From contig NC_015437.1 in NCBI RefSeq assembly GCF_000208405.1, forward strand, positions 124,001-188,000: DNA of 64,000 nt, read 5' to 3'. The DNA comes from Selenomonas sputigena ATCC 35185. GTDB taxonomy: Bacteria > Bacillota > Negativicutes > Selenomonadales > Selenomonadaceae. The notes under the pieces were generated by a model. It saw nothing but the letters and a program-made list of their open reading frames with translations, was not told the origin of the DNA and made no database searches. Below are positions 24,734 to 34,302 of the stretch, piece after piece (the first letter of the stretch is position 1; every line of letters begins with the position of its first letter). The translations under genes and the position numbers were made by a program.

Positions 24734-25573
24734 ATGAAGGTGCTTGTCACGGGCGTGAGCGGACAGCTGGGCTTCGACGTCATGCGCGAGCTTCTCGCGC
24801 GCGGCATCGAGGCGAAGGGCGCATCGAGGAGTGACTTCTCCTTGACGGACTTCGCGGCCATGCGCCGCTTCGTCGAGGCGCATCGGCCGACGGCGATCAT
24901 CCACTGCGCGGCGTATACGGCAGTGGACAAGGCAGAGGACGAGCCGGAGCTTTGCCGCGAGGTGAATGCGGCGGCGACGGGGGAACTCGCGCATCTTGCG
25001 AAGGAGATTGGCGCGAAGTTCCTCTACATCAGCACGGACTATGTATTTCCGGGCACGGGCGAGGACTTCTACGAGCCGGAGGATGAGAAGGCGCCGTGCA
25101 ACGTCTACGGCGAGTCGAAACTTCTCGGCGAAGAGGCGGCGCGAGAAGCGCTCGAAGAACTCTTCATCGTGCGCATCTCGTGGGTCTTCGGCGAAAACGG
25201 CAAGAACTTCATCAAGACGATGCTGCGCCTTACCGAAACGCACGAGGAGCTTTCCGTCGTCGGCGACCAGATCGGCTCGCCGACATATACGCGCGACCTC
25301 GCGCGCCTGCTCGCCGATATGATTGTGACGGAGAAGTACGGCGTCTACCATGCGACGAACGAGGGCACATGTTCGTGGGCGGAACTTGCGGCGGAGGCTC
25401 TTCGCTGTGCGGGAAAGAAGACGCGCGTGAAGGCGATCAAGACGGAGGAGTATCCGACGAAGGCGAAGCGACCCAAGAATTCGCGCCTGTCGAAGAAATG
25501 TCTCGATGATGCGGGCTTCTCGCGCCTGCCCGATTGGCGCGACGCCGTCGCGCGGTATGTCGAGCTGATTTGA
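24734..25573 (+). CDS. rfbD: dTDP-4-dehydrorhamnose reductase
   Basis: 279 aa. NAD(P) motif TGVSGQLGFD, STDYVFPG, and catalytic Y-x3-K in VYGESKLLGE. It makes the last step to dTDP-L-rhamnose for surface polysaccharide. Typical length, AGGAAAGGGG upstream. It is followed by another sugar-nucleotide enzyme, but rfbA/B/C are not here. Confidence 0.93.
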   Translation: MKVLVTGVSGQLGFDVMRELLARGIEAKGASRSDFSLTDFAAMRRFVEAHRPTAIIHCAAYTAVDKAEDEPELCREVNAAATGELAHLAKEIGAKFLYISTDYVFPGTGEDFYEPEDEKAPCNVYGESKLLGEEAAREALEELFIVRISWVFGENGKNFIKTMLRLTETHEELSVVGDQIGSPTYTRDLARLLADMIVTEKYGVYHATNEGTCSWAELAAEALRCAGKKTRVKAIKTEEYPTKAKRPKNSRLSKKCLDDAGFSRLPDWRDAVARYVELI

Positions 25574-25650
25574 CGCATCCGCATGAGTGGGCTATAATGG
25601 GTTCGCTGAGTCATGCGGCATGGCTGCATTTTGTTTAGGAGGTGCTGCAT

Positions 25651-26583
25651 TTGAATATACTGGTGACTGGCGGCGCGGGCTTCATCGGCTCGCATCTCGT
25701 GCGTCATCTTCTCGCGAAGGGCGAGAAAGTGACGGCGCTCGACAATTTGTCGACGGGGCTTGCCGAGAATTTGCCGCCCGAAGCGAAGCTCGTCGAGATG
25801 GACATCTTGGATGAGGATCTGCCGAAGGTCGTGGCGGCGGGGGCTTTCGACGCCATCGTCCATCTTGCCGCGCAGACGATGGTCGACACGTCGATCAAAA
25901 ATCCGCTTCTTGATACGCGCGAAAACCTCATGGGAACGGTGCAGGTTCTGGAAGCGGCGCGCGCGGCGAACGTCAAGCGCGTCATCTTCGCTTCGACTGC
26001 CGCCGCCTATGGCGACGTGAAGGAGGACGACCTGCCCGTGCGCGAAGCGCAGCCGACGGAGCCGATGTCGTTCTACGGCCTGTCGAAGCTCTCGGTGGAG
26101 AAGTACCTTGAGATGTATCGTAAGATTTACGGCATGGAGTATGTCGTCCTGCGCTTTGCGAACGTCTACGGCGAGCGTCAGGGCGACGGCGGCGAGGGCG
26201 GCGTCATCAGCATCTTCGCCAAGGCGGTGGCCGAGGGGCGTGACATCACGATTTACGGCGACGGCGAGCAGACGCGCGACTTCGTCTATGCGGGCGACAT
26301 CGCCGAGGGCATCTTGGCGGCGCTTCGTACCGAGGAAGTGAATGCCGCCTACAACCTTTCGACGCAGACGGAGACGAGCCTTCGCGAGCTCGTGTCGCTC
26401 CTCGCTGAGATCTGCGGGCGCGAGATCGTCCCGAAGTACGGCGCGGAGCGCGAGGGAGACATCTACAAGTCCATGCTCTCGAACAGCCGCGCCCGCCGCG
26501 GCCTCGACTGGCAGCCTGCCACTACGCTCGCCGAGGGGCTTCGGCGCACATACGAGTACTTCTGCGGCAAGTGCGAGGGCTAG
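25651..26583 (+). CDS. NAD-dependent UDP-glucose 4-epimerase-like enzyme
   Basis: 310 aa from the TTG at 25651, seven bases after AGGAGGT. Extended SDR: TGGAGFIGSH, DNLSTG, HLAAQTMV, FASTAAAYG and active-site YGLSK. It interconverts UDP-sugars (GalE-like) for envelope glycans. Forms a likely pair with rfbD upstream. A strong bidirectional terminator follows. Confidence 0.9.
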   Translation: MNILVTGGAGFIGSHLVRHLLAKGEKVTALDNLSTGLAENLPPEAKLVEMDILDEDLPKVVAAGAFDAIVHLAAQTMVDTSIKNPLLDTRENLMGTVQVLEAARAANVKRVIFASTAAAYGDVKEDDLPVREAQPTEPMSFYGLSKLSVEKYLEMYRKIYGMEYVVLRFANVYGERQGDGGEGGVISIFAKAVAEGRDITIYGDGEQTRDFVYAGDIAEGILAALRTEEVNAAYNLSTQTETSLRELVSLLAEICGREIVPKYGAEREGDIYKSMLSNSRARRGLDWQPATTLAEGLRRTYEYFCGKCEG

Positions 26584-26585
26584 AA

Positions 26586-26618
26586 AAAAAGAACCTGCCT
26601 TGGCAGGTTCTTTTTTTC
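26586..26618. terminator. Bidirectional terminator
   Basis: AAAGAACCTGCC-tt-GGCAGGTTCTTT flanked by A and T runs. Confidence 0.9.
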
Positions 26619-26620
26619 GA

Positions 26621-26701
26621 GAGCGCGGATGAAATGAAGTCGCGCAGACATGTGAAGCTGGGCGGCTGAATATATCAGCGCTTCCCTGGAAGTATATTCA
26701 G
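26621..26701. repeat. MITE-like repeat, family 2, short copy
   Basis: The ends are GAGCGCGGATGAAATGAAGT and TATCAGCGCTT, like the terminal sequences of the element at 51667-51828. A perfect GCTGAATATA/TATATTCAGC hairpin (26664-26701) overlaps the stop of the cupin gene and may end its transcript. Confidence 0.6.
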
Positions 26702-27042
26702 CTGTTGATGATCAGCGCCATGAACACGAGGTCTTCCGTGCCGTTTTCGTTCGACAGGCCGTGATACTCGCCATCGGGACAGAAGGTCGTCGTGCCGGGG
26801 CCGACTTCGACCTCCGTGCCGTTGTCGTTGTAGACGCCCTTGCCCTGCAGGATGAAGTACGTCTCGCTGTTTCCCTTGTGCTGATGGTAGCCGAGCGACG
26901 AGCCGGGCTTGATCGTGACGCGCGCGAAGGTCGAGCACTTGTCGCCCATCTGCTCCTTGCTCAAGAGGTGCTCGAGGCTGACCTCTCCCTTGCCGCCTGC
27001 GGCGTTCTTGCGCACTTCGATGTTTCCTTGCAGAATTGCCAT
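26698..27042 (-). CDS. Cupin-domain protein
   Basis: 114 aa, a single cupin barrel with metal ligands in YHQHKGNSETYF (HxH...E) and a later YHGL His, closest to mannose-6-phosphate isomerase-like or dioxygenase-like small cupins. The function is not readable. The start has GGAGCG. Its stop lies in a hairpin of a family 2 repeat. Confidence 0.82.
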   Translation of the reverse strand: MAILQGNIEVRKNAAGGKGEVSLEHLLSKEQMGDKCSTFARVTIKPGSSLGYHQHKGNSETYFILQGKGVYNDNGTEVEVGPGTTTFCPDGEYHGLSNENGTEDLVFMALIINS

Positions 27043-27146
27043 GTGGTTCGCTCCTTTTCACTGTTTTATTCTACTTCTTTATACCTATTGCTTTTATTCG
27101 CGGATTCTTCGCGGAATCCTCTTTTCCAGGAAAGGGAAATTGTTCG

Positions 27147-27905
27147 ATGATCCAGTTTCTGAAATTCGGGGCGAGTTTCTTTCTGCCGCCCGGTATCTTT
27201 TTTCTCGCCTTTCTCTTCCTTGCTTTTTTCGCATGGAAGAGGGGCGAGCGCTTCGCGGCGAAGGCGATCGTGCTCATTACCGCAGTATTCTACCTCCTGT
27301 CGACATATCTCGTCGCCGACGTGCTCATGGGTGCGCTCGAAGATGCCTACATGCCGCCCGCGAAGCCTGAGGGCGACGTCGTCATCATGCTCGGCGGCGG
27401 CGCTTTCTCCGATGCGCCCGACGTCGACGGCGAGGGTGCGCTGACGGCAAGTCCGTCGACGCGCCTTCTGACCGCCGTGCGGCTCGCGCAGAAGCTCGAC
27501 CTGCCGATCCTCGTATCGGGCGGGCAGGTGTTCCAGGAGAGCGGCAAGGAAGCGCTGCTCGCCAAGCGCACGCTCGTTTCCCTCGGCATCCCCGAGAGCC
27601 GCATCCTCGTCGAGGGCGCGAGCCAGAACACGGTGCAGAATGCGGCCTATACGGCGAAGATTCTCAAGGAGCACGGCCTCGTGCGCCCGATCCTCGTCAC
27701 GAGCGCCTTCCACATGAAGCGTTCCGTCCTGAACTACGAGAAACTCGGCATCGAGGTCGTGCCGTACCCGACGGATTACATGGTCAGCCATCATCCGATC
27801 TTTCATGTTGTGAAGCTCGCGCCTTCGGCGGACGCGCTGCATACGAATGCCGTCGTGCTGCAGGAATGTCTGCGCACCGCCGTTACATACTGCTTGGGGA
27901 AATGA
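27147..27905 (+). CDS. YdcF/ElyC family (DUF218) membrane protein
   Basis: 252 aa from the ATG at 27147. Two N-terminal membrane helices, then a DUF218 domain with VVIMLGGG, LVSGG, EGASQNTVQNA and VTSAFHMKRS. Relatives (SanA/ElyC/YdcF) act in envelope integrity. Overlap of a few bases from the MATE gene suggests co-transcription. Confidence 0.87.
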   Translation: MIQFLKFGASFFLPPGIFFLAFLFLAFFAWKRGERFAAKAIVLITAVFYLLSTYLVADVLMGALEDAYMPPAKPEGDVVIMLGGGAFSDAPDVDGEGALTASPSTRLLTAVRLAQKLDLPILVSGGQVFQESGKEALLAKRTLVSLGIPESRILVEGASQNTVQNAAYTAKILKEHGLVRPILVTSAFHMKRSVLNYEKLGIEVVPYPTDYMVSHHPIFHVVKLAPSADALHTNAVVLQECLRTAVTYCLGK

Positions 27906-27906
27906 G

Positions 27907-29244
27907 ATGGCAAAAGATATGACCGAGGGAAGCCCCGCGAAGCTTCTCCTCTTCTTCACATTGCCGCTCATCGCGGGCAATATCATGCAGCAGCTCTACG
28001 CCTTCATCGACACGCTGCTCGTCGGGCGCTTCCTCGGGATCGAAGCGCTGGCTGCCGTCGGCTGCACGGGCAGCCTGATGTTTCTGATGCTCGGCTTCGT
28101 CATCGGTCTGACCTCGGGGCTGGCCATCTGTACGGGGCAGCGCTACGGCGCGAAGGACGCCGCAGGCGTCAGAAAAAGCGCGGCGGCGTGCGCTGTACTT
28201 TCCTTCTCAATCGCCGTCCTCTTGAGCATCGTCGGATTCTTCTTCTGCCGCCCGCTGCTTGAATTCATGAACACGCCGTCCGAGTTATTGGACAATGCGA
28301 CGGCGTTTTTTTCGATTATCTGCGGCGGAGCGGTCTTCGCCACCGCCGCATTGATGGCGGCGAATATCCTGCGCGCCCTAGGCGACAGCAAGATGCCGAC
28401 CGTCATCCTCGGTGTCGGCATCGCCATCAACATTGCACTTGAAGTGCTTTTTCTGCTCGCATTCGGCTGGGGCATTCCGGGCGCGGCATACGCGACCGTA
28501 GTTTCGTGGGCTCTTGCAACGGGGATCTTTTTCGTCTACATCGCGAGGCGCGTGCCTGAGCTTCATGTGCGGCGCGAAGATTGGCGGCTCTCGTGGAGCT
28601 TTTTGCGCACGCATCTCGCCATCGGCCTGCCCATGGGCTTTCAGGCGACGATCATCGCTTTTGGAGCTGTGATCCTGCAGGTCGCTTTGAACGGGCTGGG
28701 TCCCGTCGCTGTCGCCGCCTATGCGGCGGCGCAGAAGGTCGATACGATCGCCATGATGCCGATGATGTCGTTCGGCGCGGCGATGGCGGCGTATACGGCG
28801 CAGAATTACGGCGCGGGCAAGTTCAGCCGCATCCGCACGGGCGTGCAGGCGTGCTGTCGAATGTCCGTCGGCTTCAGCCTCGCGGCGGGTGCATTCGTCA
28901 TTGCGGCAGGGCCGTATCTGATGGAGCTTTTCGTCGGCGCAGGCGAAGCGGAAGCGATCCGGCTCGGGCAGACGTATTTTCTCGTCAACGGCCTGACGTA
29001 CTGGAGCTTGTCGCTGCTCTTCATCTTCCGCTATACGCTGCAGGGACTCGGACAGTCCATCGTGCCGACCGTCGCCGGCGTCATGGAGCTCATCATGCGC
29101 GCGACGGCGGGCATCGTGCTCGTCGACGCCCTCGGCTTCCTCGGCGCCTGCCTAGGCAATCCCATGGCATGGCTCGGCTCATGCGTACCGCTCGCCATCG
29201 CGTATTTCATGACGGTTCGACGTTTGCCGAAGGAAGTCAGGTGA
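27907..29244 (+). CDS. MATE family multidrug efflux transporter
   Basis: 445 aa with 12 membrane helices and the MATE start (GSPAKLLLFFTLPLIAGNIMQQLY, then DTLLVGRFLG). Cation-driven export of drugs or metabolites. Starts two bases after the ydcF stop (ATGAGATGG). Confidence 0.92.
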   Translation: MAKDMTEGSPAKLLLFFTLPLIAGNIMQQLYAFIDTLLVGRFLGIEALAAVGCTGSLMFLMLGFVIGLTSGLAICTGQRYGAKDAAGVRKSAAACAVLSFSIAVLLSIVGFFFCRPLLEFMNTPSELLDNATAFFSIICGGAVFATAALMAANILRALGDSKMPTVILGVGIAINIALEVLFLLAFGWGIPGAAYATVVSWALATGIFFVYIARRVPELHVRREDWRLSWSFLRTHLAIGLPMGFQATIIAFGAVILQVALNGLGPVAVAAYAAAQKVDTIAMMPMMSFGAAMAAYTAQNYGAGKFSRIRTGVQACCRMSVGFSLAAGAFVIAAGPYLMELFVGAGEAEAIRLGQTYFLVNGLTYWSLSLLFIFRYTLQGLGQSIVPTVAGVMELIMRATAGIVLVDALGFLGACLGNPMAWLGSCVPLAIAYFMTVRRLPKEVR

Positions 29245-29289
29245 GCCGAGCGGCTGCGCCTGCAGAGGTTTCATAGTAGATAAACAAGG

Positions 29290-29332
29290 GAAGGCGGCAT
29301 CGCATTTGCTATGCCGCCTTCCCTCGTTTTAT
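29290..29332. terminator. Bidirectional terminator between MATE and yoeB
   Basis: GGAAGGCGGCAT pairs with ATGCCGCCTTCC; T-rich on the plus side. Confidence 0.8.
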
Positions 29333-29592
29333 TCTTCATAGTGTCCTTTGCAAGCCTTCACAATGATGCCGCTTTCGTCGATTTCATAGACAAGGCGATT
29401 GGCATCGTCGATTCTGCGGCTGTATTCGCCGTCTCGATGCTTCAGCTTTTCGGGTTTGCCAATGCCGTTCATGGCACCGTCTCGGTCGATGCTTTTTAGA
29501 AGTTCATTGATTCGCTTGAGCATTTTTTTGTCCATGGTTTGCCAGGCGATGTATTGCTGAAAGCCCTTTTCTGTGAACGTAATGCGACTCAT
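29329..29592 (-). CDS. yoeB: YoeB/Txe-family mRNA interferase toxin
   Basis: 87 aa RelE-fold RNase. ITFTEKGFQQYIAWQ at the start, catalytic region with HRDGEYSRRIDDANRLVYEID and C-terminal CKGHYEE (His/Tyr). It cleaves mRNA on the ribosome. Overlaps the antitoxin stop (ATGA). Confidence 0.93.
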   Translation of the reverse strand: MSRITFTEKGFQQYIAWQTMDKKMLKRINELLKSIDRDGAMNGIGKPEKLKHRDGEYSRRIDDANRLVYEIDESGIIVKACKGHYEE

Positions 29593-29855
29593 GAATTGGC
29601 CATAGCCTCCAACTCCTCCATCGTCTTTACGACGACTCTGCCTTCGCGCAGCTGTCGGTCGCTTTGCTCAAGCATGGCGAGGTATTCGGCGTTGCGCCGC
29701 GCCTTTTCCATGCGTTTGTACTCTTGCTCGGACACGATGACGATATTGCGGTTTTCCTTTCGCGGTACAATGATGGTTTCTCCATCGTAAGCAAGATCGA
29801 AGTATTTTTTCATGTTCGCGCGGATGTCTGCCTGCTTTGCGATTGTGATGTTCAT
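29589..29855 (-). CDS. yefM: YefM/Phd-family antitoxin
   Basis: 88 aa. N-terminal DNA-binding fold (ANMKKYFDLAYDGETIIVPR, IVIVSEQEYKRME) and an acidic C-terminal tail that wraps the toxin. It represses its own operon. The upstream minus-strand region holds TATAAT (29898-29893) and a GTAC-centred AT-rich inverted repeat at 29883-29897, the likely operator. Confidence 0.92.
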   Translation of the reverse strand: MNITIAKQADIRANMKKYFDLAYDGETIIVPRKENRNIVIVSEQEYKRMEKARRNAEYLAMLEQSDRQLREGRVVVKTMEELEAMANS

Positions 29856-29882
29856 GATGATTCGCCTTTCTGATAGGTAATT

Positions 29883-29898
29883 TATGTACGTAATTATA
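29883..29898 (-). promoter_or_regulatory. Promoter/operator of yefM-yoeB
   Basis: TATAAT on the minus strand with an AT-rich GTAC-centred palindromic core just downstream. The remainder of 29899-30010 shows nothing clear. Confidence 0.45.
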
Positions 29899-30010
29899 TA
29901 TACACTTTCAGGACAGATGTTCAGCCGTCACGCGAAGCGGCATAGGCGCTTTTGTGTCCGTTTCCTGCGATGGATTATCAAAGCGGCACGCTGTATACAT
30001 GTCCTCATGC

Positions 30011-30180
30011 CTTACAGAAGCCTAGCCAATCGGTCTGTGCCCTTCGGGCTTGACTTCTTGGATTTTCATGGTAAACTACACGCACAAACGTCCACTTCGT
30101 GGACATTGTGCGCCGCCCTTACATGAAAGAGCCAATCAGTCTGCGCCCTTCAGGCTTGACTTCTTGGATTTTCATGGTAA
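30011..30180 (+). repeat. Dispersed repeat, family 1, tandem double copy c
   Basis: CCAATCGGTCTG...TTCGGGCTTGACTTCTTGG followed by the GTCCACTTCGTGGAC palindrome and TGCGCCGCCCTTA. A second CCAATCAGTCTGCGCCC...GACTTCTTGG half unit follows. Both halves end TTTTCATGGTAAA. Bases 30181-30433 after it hold no gene. Confidence 0.8.
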
Positions 30181-30433
30181 AAAACTGTTCGTTATTTTGT
30201 ACATATAGGATAACAAGATTTAGTCTTTTTGTCAAATTTCGTAATCGTATTACGCATAGGAGCTATAAGATCTGCATCGCTCCCTTTTCCGCGTGCAGCG
30301 CGACAGGATTGCCTCAAAAGTATGTCGGCAGAATTCCTACAAGAAAATCAGACTTTTTCCGCTACTTTTCCTTTTCTCTATATGAAATAATAATAAGCAA
30401 GAGTATTTCGATTCTGGGAAAGGAGAATATCCC

Positions 30434-31783
30434 ATGCTTGCTTTTATCAACAAACTTTTCCTCACGGCGCCGGATGCGCCGCCCATGCAGGATGCGGAGA
30501 AGGCGAAGAGCATCTTCTACAGCCTGCGTTGGCGCGTCTTCGCTTCCATCACGATCGGCTACGCCTTCTACTACATCATCCGTCAGAGCTATTCCGTCAT
30601 CAAGAAGCCGCTCCTGGCGTCGGGCGCGGTCGATCCCACGCAGGTCGGCATCATCGGTTCGATCTTCTTCGTAACGTACGGTCTTGGCAAGTTCACGAAC
30701 AGCTTCCTCGCCGACCGCATGAACAACAAGCGGTTCTTCGCTTTCGGTCTCTTCATGTCGTCCGTGACGATGGCGGCGATGGGTCTCGTGAACTCGTTCG
30801 TGCCGCTCGCCGTGCTCTGGGGCATCAACGGCTGGTTCCAGTCCTACGGCGCAGGGCCGTCGATTGTCTCCTTGAACCAATGGTTCAGTAACCGTATGCG
30901 CGGCACACTTTACGGCGTCTGGTTCACGAGCCACAACCTCGGCTCATCGTTCGCCTACTTTGCGATCGCGGCCATCGTCAGTGCCTACAGCTGGTCGATG
31001 GGCTTCATCGCGGCCGGCCTCATCTCGCTCGTCGGCACCATCTTCATCTACCTCGGCATGAGCGACCGTCCCGAGACGCGCGGCCTGCCGAATGGCGCTG
31101 TTCTCTACGGCGAGAAGACGCAGGCGCAGGTCGATGAGGAAAAGACGCGCTCCGTCGGCTCGATGCAGTGGAACGCCGTCGTCAAGAACCCCGCGGTCTG
31201 GATTCTCGGTCTTTCGTCTCTTTGCGTTTACATCGCACGCTATGCGGTCGAGAGCTGGGGCGTCGTTTATCTGACGAGTCATAAGGGCTACGACATCATG
31301 GGCGCGGCGGGCGTCATGGCGTACATGCAGGTCGCGGGCATCTTCGGCGCACTTCTCTGCGGCTGGATCTCCGACCGCTTCTTCCACTCGAAGCGCAACA
31401 TGCCGGCGCTCATCTACGGCCTTCTCTACACGGCTTCGATCGCGGGCTTCGTCTGGGCACCGCAGTCGTTCTACATGGATCTCTTCTGCATGACCTTCTA
31501 CGGCTTCACGATGGGTGCGCTCGTCTGCTACATGGGCGGACTCATGGCAGTCGACATCGTGCCGAAGCGCGTCACGGGCGCGGCGATGGGCATGATCGGT
31601 CTCCTGTCTTACGCGGGCGCGGCGATTCAGGAGTTCGTCACGGGCAAGCTCATGACGATCACGACCGTCGGCGGCGAGAAGATTTACGATTTCGGCTACG
31701 CCACGGAATTTTGGGTCGGTGCAGCGCTTCTCTCGACGCTCCTCGCGCTCCTCGTCTGGAACGCAAAACCAGACGAAGCGTAA
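30434..31783 (+). CDS. OPA-family MFS transporter (GlpT/UhpT/UhpC-like)
   Basis: 449 aa with 12 membrane helices. The N-terminal pattern YAFYYIIRQSYSVIKKPLL, GKFTNSFLADRMNNKR and GWFQSYGAGPS match organophosphate:phosphate antiporters. It likely imports a sugar phosphate or glycerol phosphate in exchange for phosphate; the exact substrate is unknown. ATG after GGAAAGGAG. A strong terminator follows. Confidence 0.88.
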   Translation: MLAFINKLFLTAPDAPPMQDAEKAKSIFYSLRWRVFASITIGYAFYYIIRQSYSVIKKPLLASGAVDPTQVGIIGSIFFVTYGLGKFTNSFLADRMNNKRFFAFGLFMSSVTMAAMGLVNSFVPLAVLWGINGWFQSYGAGPSIVSLNQWFSNRMRGTLYGVWFTSHNLGSSFAYFAIAAIVSAYSWSMGFIAAGLISLVGTIFIYLGMSDRPETRGLPNGAVLYGEKTQAQVDEEKTRSVGSMQWNAVVKNPAVWILGLSSLCVYIARYAVESWGVVYLTSHKGYDIMGAAGVMAYMQVAGIFGALLCGWISDRFFHSKRNMPALIYGLLYTASIAGFVWAPQSFYMDLFCMTFYGFTMGALVCYMGGLMAVDIVPKRVTGAAMGMIGLLSYAGAAIQEFVTGKLMTITTVGGEKIYDFGYATEFWVGAALLSTLLALLVWNAKPDEA

Positions 31784-31799
31784 ACTACAGGAAAACAGC

Positions 31800-31848
31800 A
31801 GAGCCGCCCTCTGGAAGCGAGAATGCTTCCAGAGGGCGGCTCTTTCTG
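31800..31848. terminator. Bidirectional terminator
   Basis: AGAGCCGCCCTCTGGAAGC pairs with GCTTCCAGAGGGCGGCTCT, serving the transporter and the convergent chemoreceptor. Confidence 0.9.
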
Positions 31849-31855
31849 TATGCGG

Positions 31856-33250
31856 TCACGTGGTCTTCAAATGATCCAAGGCGCCTAGGACTTCTTCGGA
31901 AACGCTCTCGATTTCCGGCAGGAGGCTTCGCACCTTGTATTCGTTGTGGTTGTTGTAGGCGTCGATGGCTTCGGCGCAGAGCTGGTGGAATCGCGCGTGC
32001 GCGGCATCGAGATTTTCAAATACAGGCGTGCCGCCGTACTTCGTGCGCCCTTCGCCCGAGTACCAATGACCGAGGCGGCAGGTCTCATGGTTGATGACGT
32101 CGGCGGAGTTGAGCTGCAGGTTGCCGAGGAGCATCTGGTTGATGCGTGCAAACCAGATCAGATGGTCGGTCCTGGCGAGGTCTAGGAGCTCATTCGAGGT
32201 GAGTGAGAGCCCGTTCTTGAGGAAGTTCGTGCGCACGGCGCTCGATTCCATGAGCACATGGAAGAGCCCTGTGTTGCATTCCTTGGACTCGTTTTTCGCC
32301 GTGTGCATATTGTCGACCGCCTGACTCAGCGATGCCGTCATCTCCTCGAAAGAAGCCGACTGCTGTTCTGCGAACGGCGCGAGTTTTTCCATCGCCGTAC
32401 TGATGTCCGTGAAGGTGTCGCGGATTGCGCCTGCCTGCTGCTCCGTCGCCTCGATGTTTTCCGAGTTCTTCGTGAAGGTTTCGTCCATCGAGTCGAATTG
32501 CCCGCCGAGGTTCTTGACCTCGTTTTGGATGGACGTGAGCTGGGCGCGAATCTCCTCGACCGACTCCTTCGACTGCACGGCGAGCTTTCGGACTTCCTCG
32601 GCGACGACGGCGAAGCCGCGCCCGTGCTCGCCTGCGCGCGCCGCCTCGATGGAGGCGTTGAGGGCGAGCAGATTTGTCTGCTCGGAAATGCCGTTGACCG
32701 TCGCCACGAGCGTATGGATGTTCGCCGTCGAACTTGTCAGCGTCTCCATGCGCTGCACCATGAGGCCGATGCTCTCGCCGACGACCTTGTTGCCGGCAGA
32801 CATCTCCATGATCGTCGCGCCCGCCGCGTTCATCGTAGTCTGTCCCGAATTCGTCTGCTCGGCGATGTTGGTCGACATGGAGGCGATGTCGTTGATCGAT
32901 TCCGCCAGAGTGCGTATGACGCTCATGACTTCCTGCACGCCGCTCGCGATGTCTGTCAAGTTGAAGAACAGCTTGTTGAGCATGATGGAGGCATGGATCT
33001 GGCTTGCGAGGCTGTCGTTCAGCATCAGCGTGATGTCGTGCGCCTGCTGTTCCTGCTGTGCGGCGAAAGCCTGCAGAGCTGCCGCCAAGGGCTGCAGGGA
33101 GGCGTCCCTCACCTGGGGCGGCGGGGTTTCGAGCTTGCCCGAGGCAAGCGTCTTCAGATATTGCTCCAATCTCCGAATGTCGTCCGCCGCTCCTTGTGAT
33201 TGTGCAGCGGCGGGCATGGCTGCGGCTTTCTCTTTCTGAAAGAAGCCCAT
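31856..33250 (-). CDS. Soluble methyl-accepting chemoreceptor with C-terminal CZB zinc domain
   Basis: 464 aa from the ATG at 33250 (GAAAGG upstream). No membrane helices. The signalling hairpin core is [21 protein letters not shown]... then [17 protein letters not shown]. The last ~110 residues form a chemoreceptor zinc-binding domain: [18 protein letters not shown] and HARFHQLC supply His/Cys ligands. Such receptors sense zinc or oxidants such as hypochlorite and signal through CheA. Upstream in-frame sequence is unlikely to be coding. Confidence 0.9.
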   Translation of the reverse strand: MGFFQKEKAAAMPAAAQSQGAADDIRRLEQYLKTLASGKLETPPPQVRDASLQPLAAALQAFAAQQEQQAHDITLMLNDSLASQIHASIMLNKLFFNLTDIASGVQEVMSVIRTLAESINDIASMSTNIAEQTNSGQTTMNAAGATIMEMSAGNKVVGESIGLMVQRMETLTSSTANIHTLVATVNGISEQTNLLALNASIEAARAGEHGRGFAVVAEEVRKLAVQSKESVEEIRAQLTSIQNEVKNLGGQFDSMDETFTKNSENIEATEQQAGAIRDTFTDISTAMEKLAPFAEQQSASFEEMTASLSQAVDNMHTAKNESKECNTGLFHVLMESSAVRTNFLKNGLSLTSNELLDLARTDHLIWFARINQMLLGNLQLNSADVINHETCRLGHWYSGEGRTKYGGTPVFENLDAAHARFHQLCAEAIDAYNNHNEYKVRSLLPEIESVSEEVLGALDHLKTT

Positions 33251-33598
33251 GATACACCAACCTTTCTCTTCCGATTTTCTCGGATGGGTTCCTTCGGGAA
33301 GCGCTGATGGATGCAAGCCGTCGCATTGGAACTGCCAGCGTTCCATAAGCAAAGACTCGTGCCACAATTCTTCTCCTTTCTTGCTCTATCGTTAAAAAAC
33401 AATTTTTGGAAAAGGTTCTTTAGGGAAGAATATATAGGACTATCCTACATCTTATATACGAAGAAAAGGCCTAAGAAACTTTTTACGCAGGAGGGAGATA
33501 TATCCTTCTTTTCTACTGCATGTATGCCCGCGAGACGCAAGAAGAAACTTTCGTCGGATAAAAGCGCTGAAAGATGCCATGAGAAAAGGAGTGGGAAA

Positions 33599-34192
33599 AT
33601 GCGTGTATTTTTGAATCCGGGGCACGACCCTCTGTACGACAGCGGCGCCGTCAATGAGGAGCTGGGGCTTCGAGAATGCGACGTCGCCGCCGACATCGGC
33701 GAGCGCGTGAAGCTCTATCTGGAGCTTGTCGGCATCGAGGTATTCCTCATGCAGAGCGACAATCTCGCTTGGGAGAGCCGCCATCTTGAGCGCTGGAATG
33801 CCGCCGTGACGGACGAGGCGAACAAGTGGTGCGCTGACATCTTCATCAGCCTGCACTGCAACGCGGCGGACGGCGAGGCGCACGGCACGGAGACGCTCAT
33901 CTATGAGCGCGGCACGAGGGCGGAAAGACTCGCGCGCGCCATCGGCTGGCAGATCACGACGTCGCTCGGCACAGCGGATCGCGGCGTCAAGGAGCGCCCC
34001 GAACTCATCGTGCTCCACGCGACCGCGATGCCCGCCGTACTCGTCGAGATGGCGTTCATCGACTATCTGCCCGAAGCAAAGCTGCTCATAGAAAAAGCCG
34101 ACGTCTTCGCACGCGCCATCGCGCGGGGCGTCACGGACTACGAGACGGAAATGCAGGCAGAGGAGAGCGCGGCATCCGCGATCTCCGAGTGA
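33599..34192 (+). CDS. N-acetylmuramoyl-L-alanine amidase (Amidase_3 fold)
   Basis: 197 aa catalytic domain only. Zinc ligands: H in LNPGHDPLYDSGA, E in NEELGLRECD region, H in ISLHCNA, plus catalytic E in AVLVEMAFID. No signal peptide from the ATG at 33599, so it may be cytoplasmic, released by lysis, or exported otherwise. Bases 33251-33598 are a divergent AT-rich control region with no gene. Confidence 0.87.
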   Translation: MRVFLNPGHDPLYDSGAVNEELGLRECDVAADIGERVKLYLELVGIEVFLMQSDNLAWESRHLERWNAAVTDEANKWCADIFISLHCNAADGEAHGTETLIYERGTRAERLARAIGWQITTSLGTADRGVKERPELIVLHATAMPAVLVEMAFIDYLPEAKLLIEKADVFARAIARGVTDYETEMQAEESAASAISE

Positions 34193-34212
34193 GGACAGGA
34201 CACACGGCAGCA

Positions 34213-34258
34213 GCGGAGCCGCTGCACAGGATTCTGTGCGGCGGCTCTTTTTTGTATG
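34213..34258 (+). terminator. Terminator of the amidase gene
   Basis: GAGCCGCTGCACAG pairs with CTGTGCGGCGGCTC, then six T. Confidence 0.9.
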
Positions 34259-34302
34259 CGAGTCTCATGGTATAATATAAAATATAGAGAATAGATCGGG
34301 AG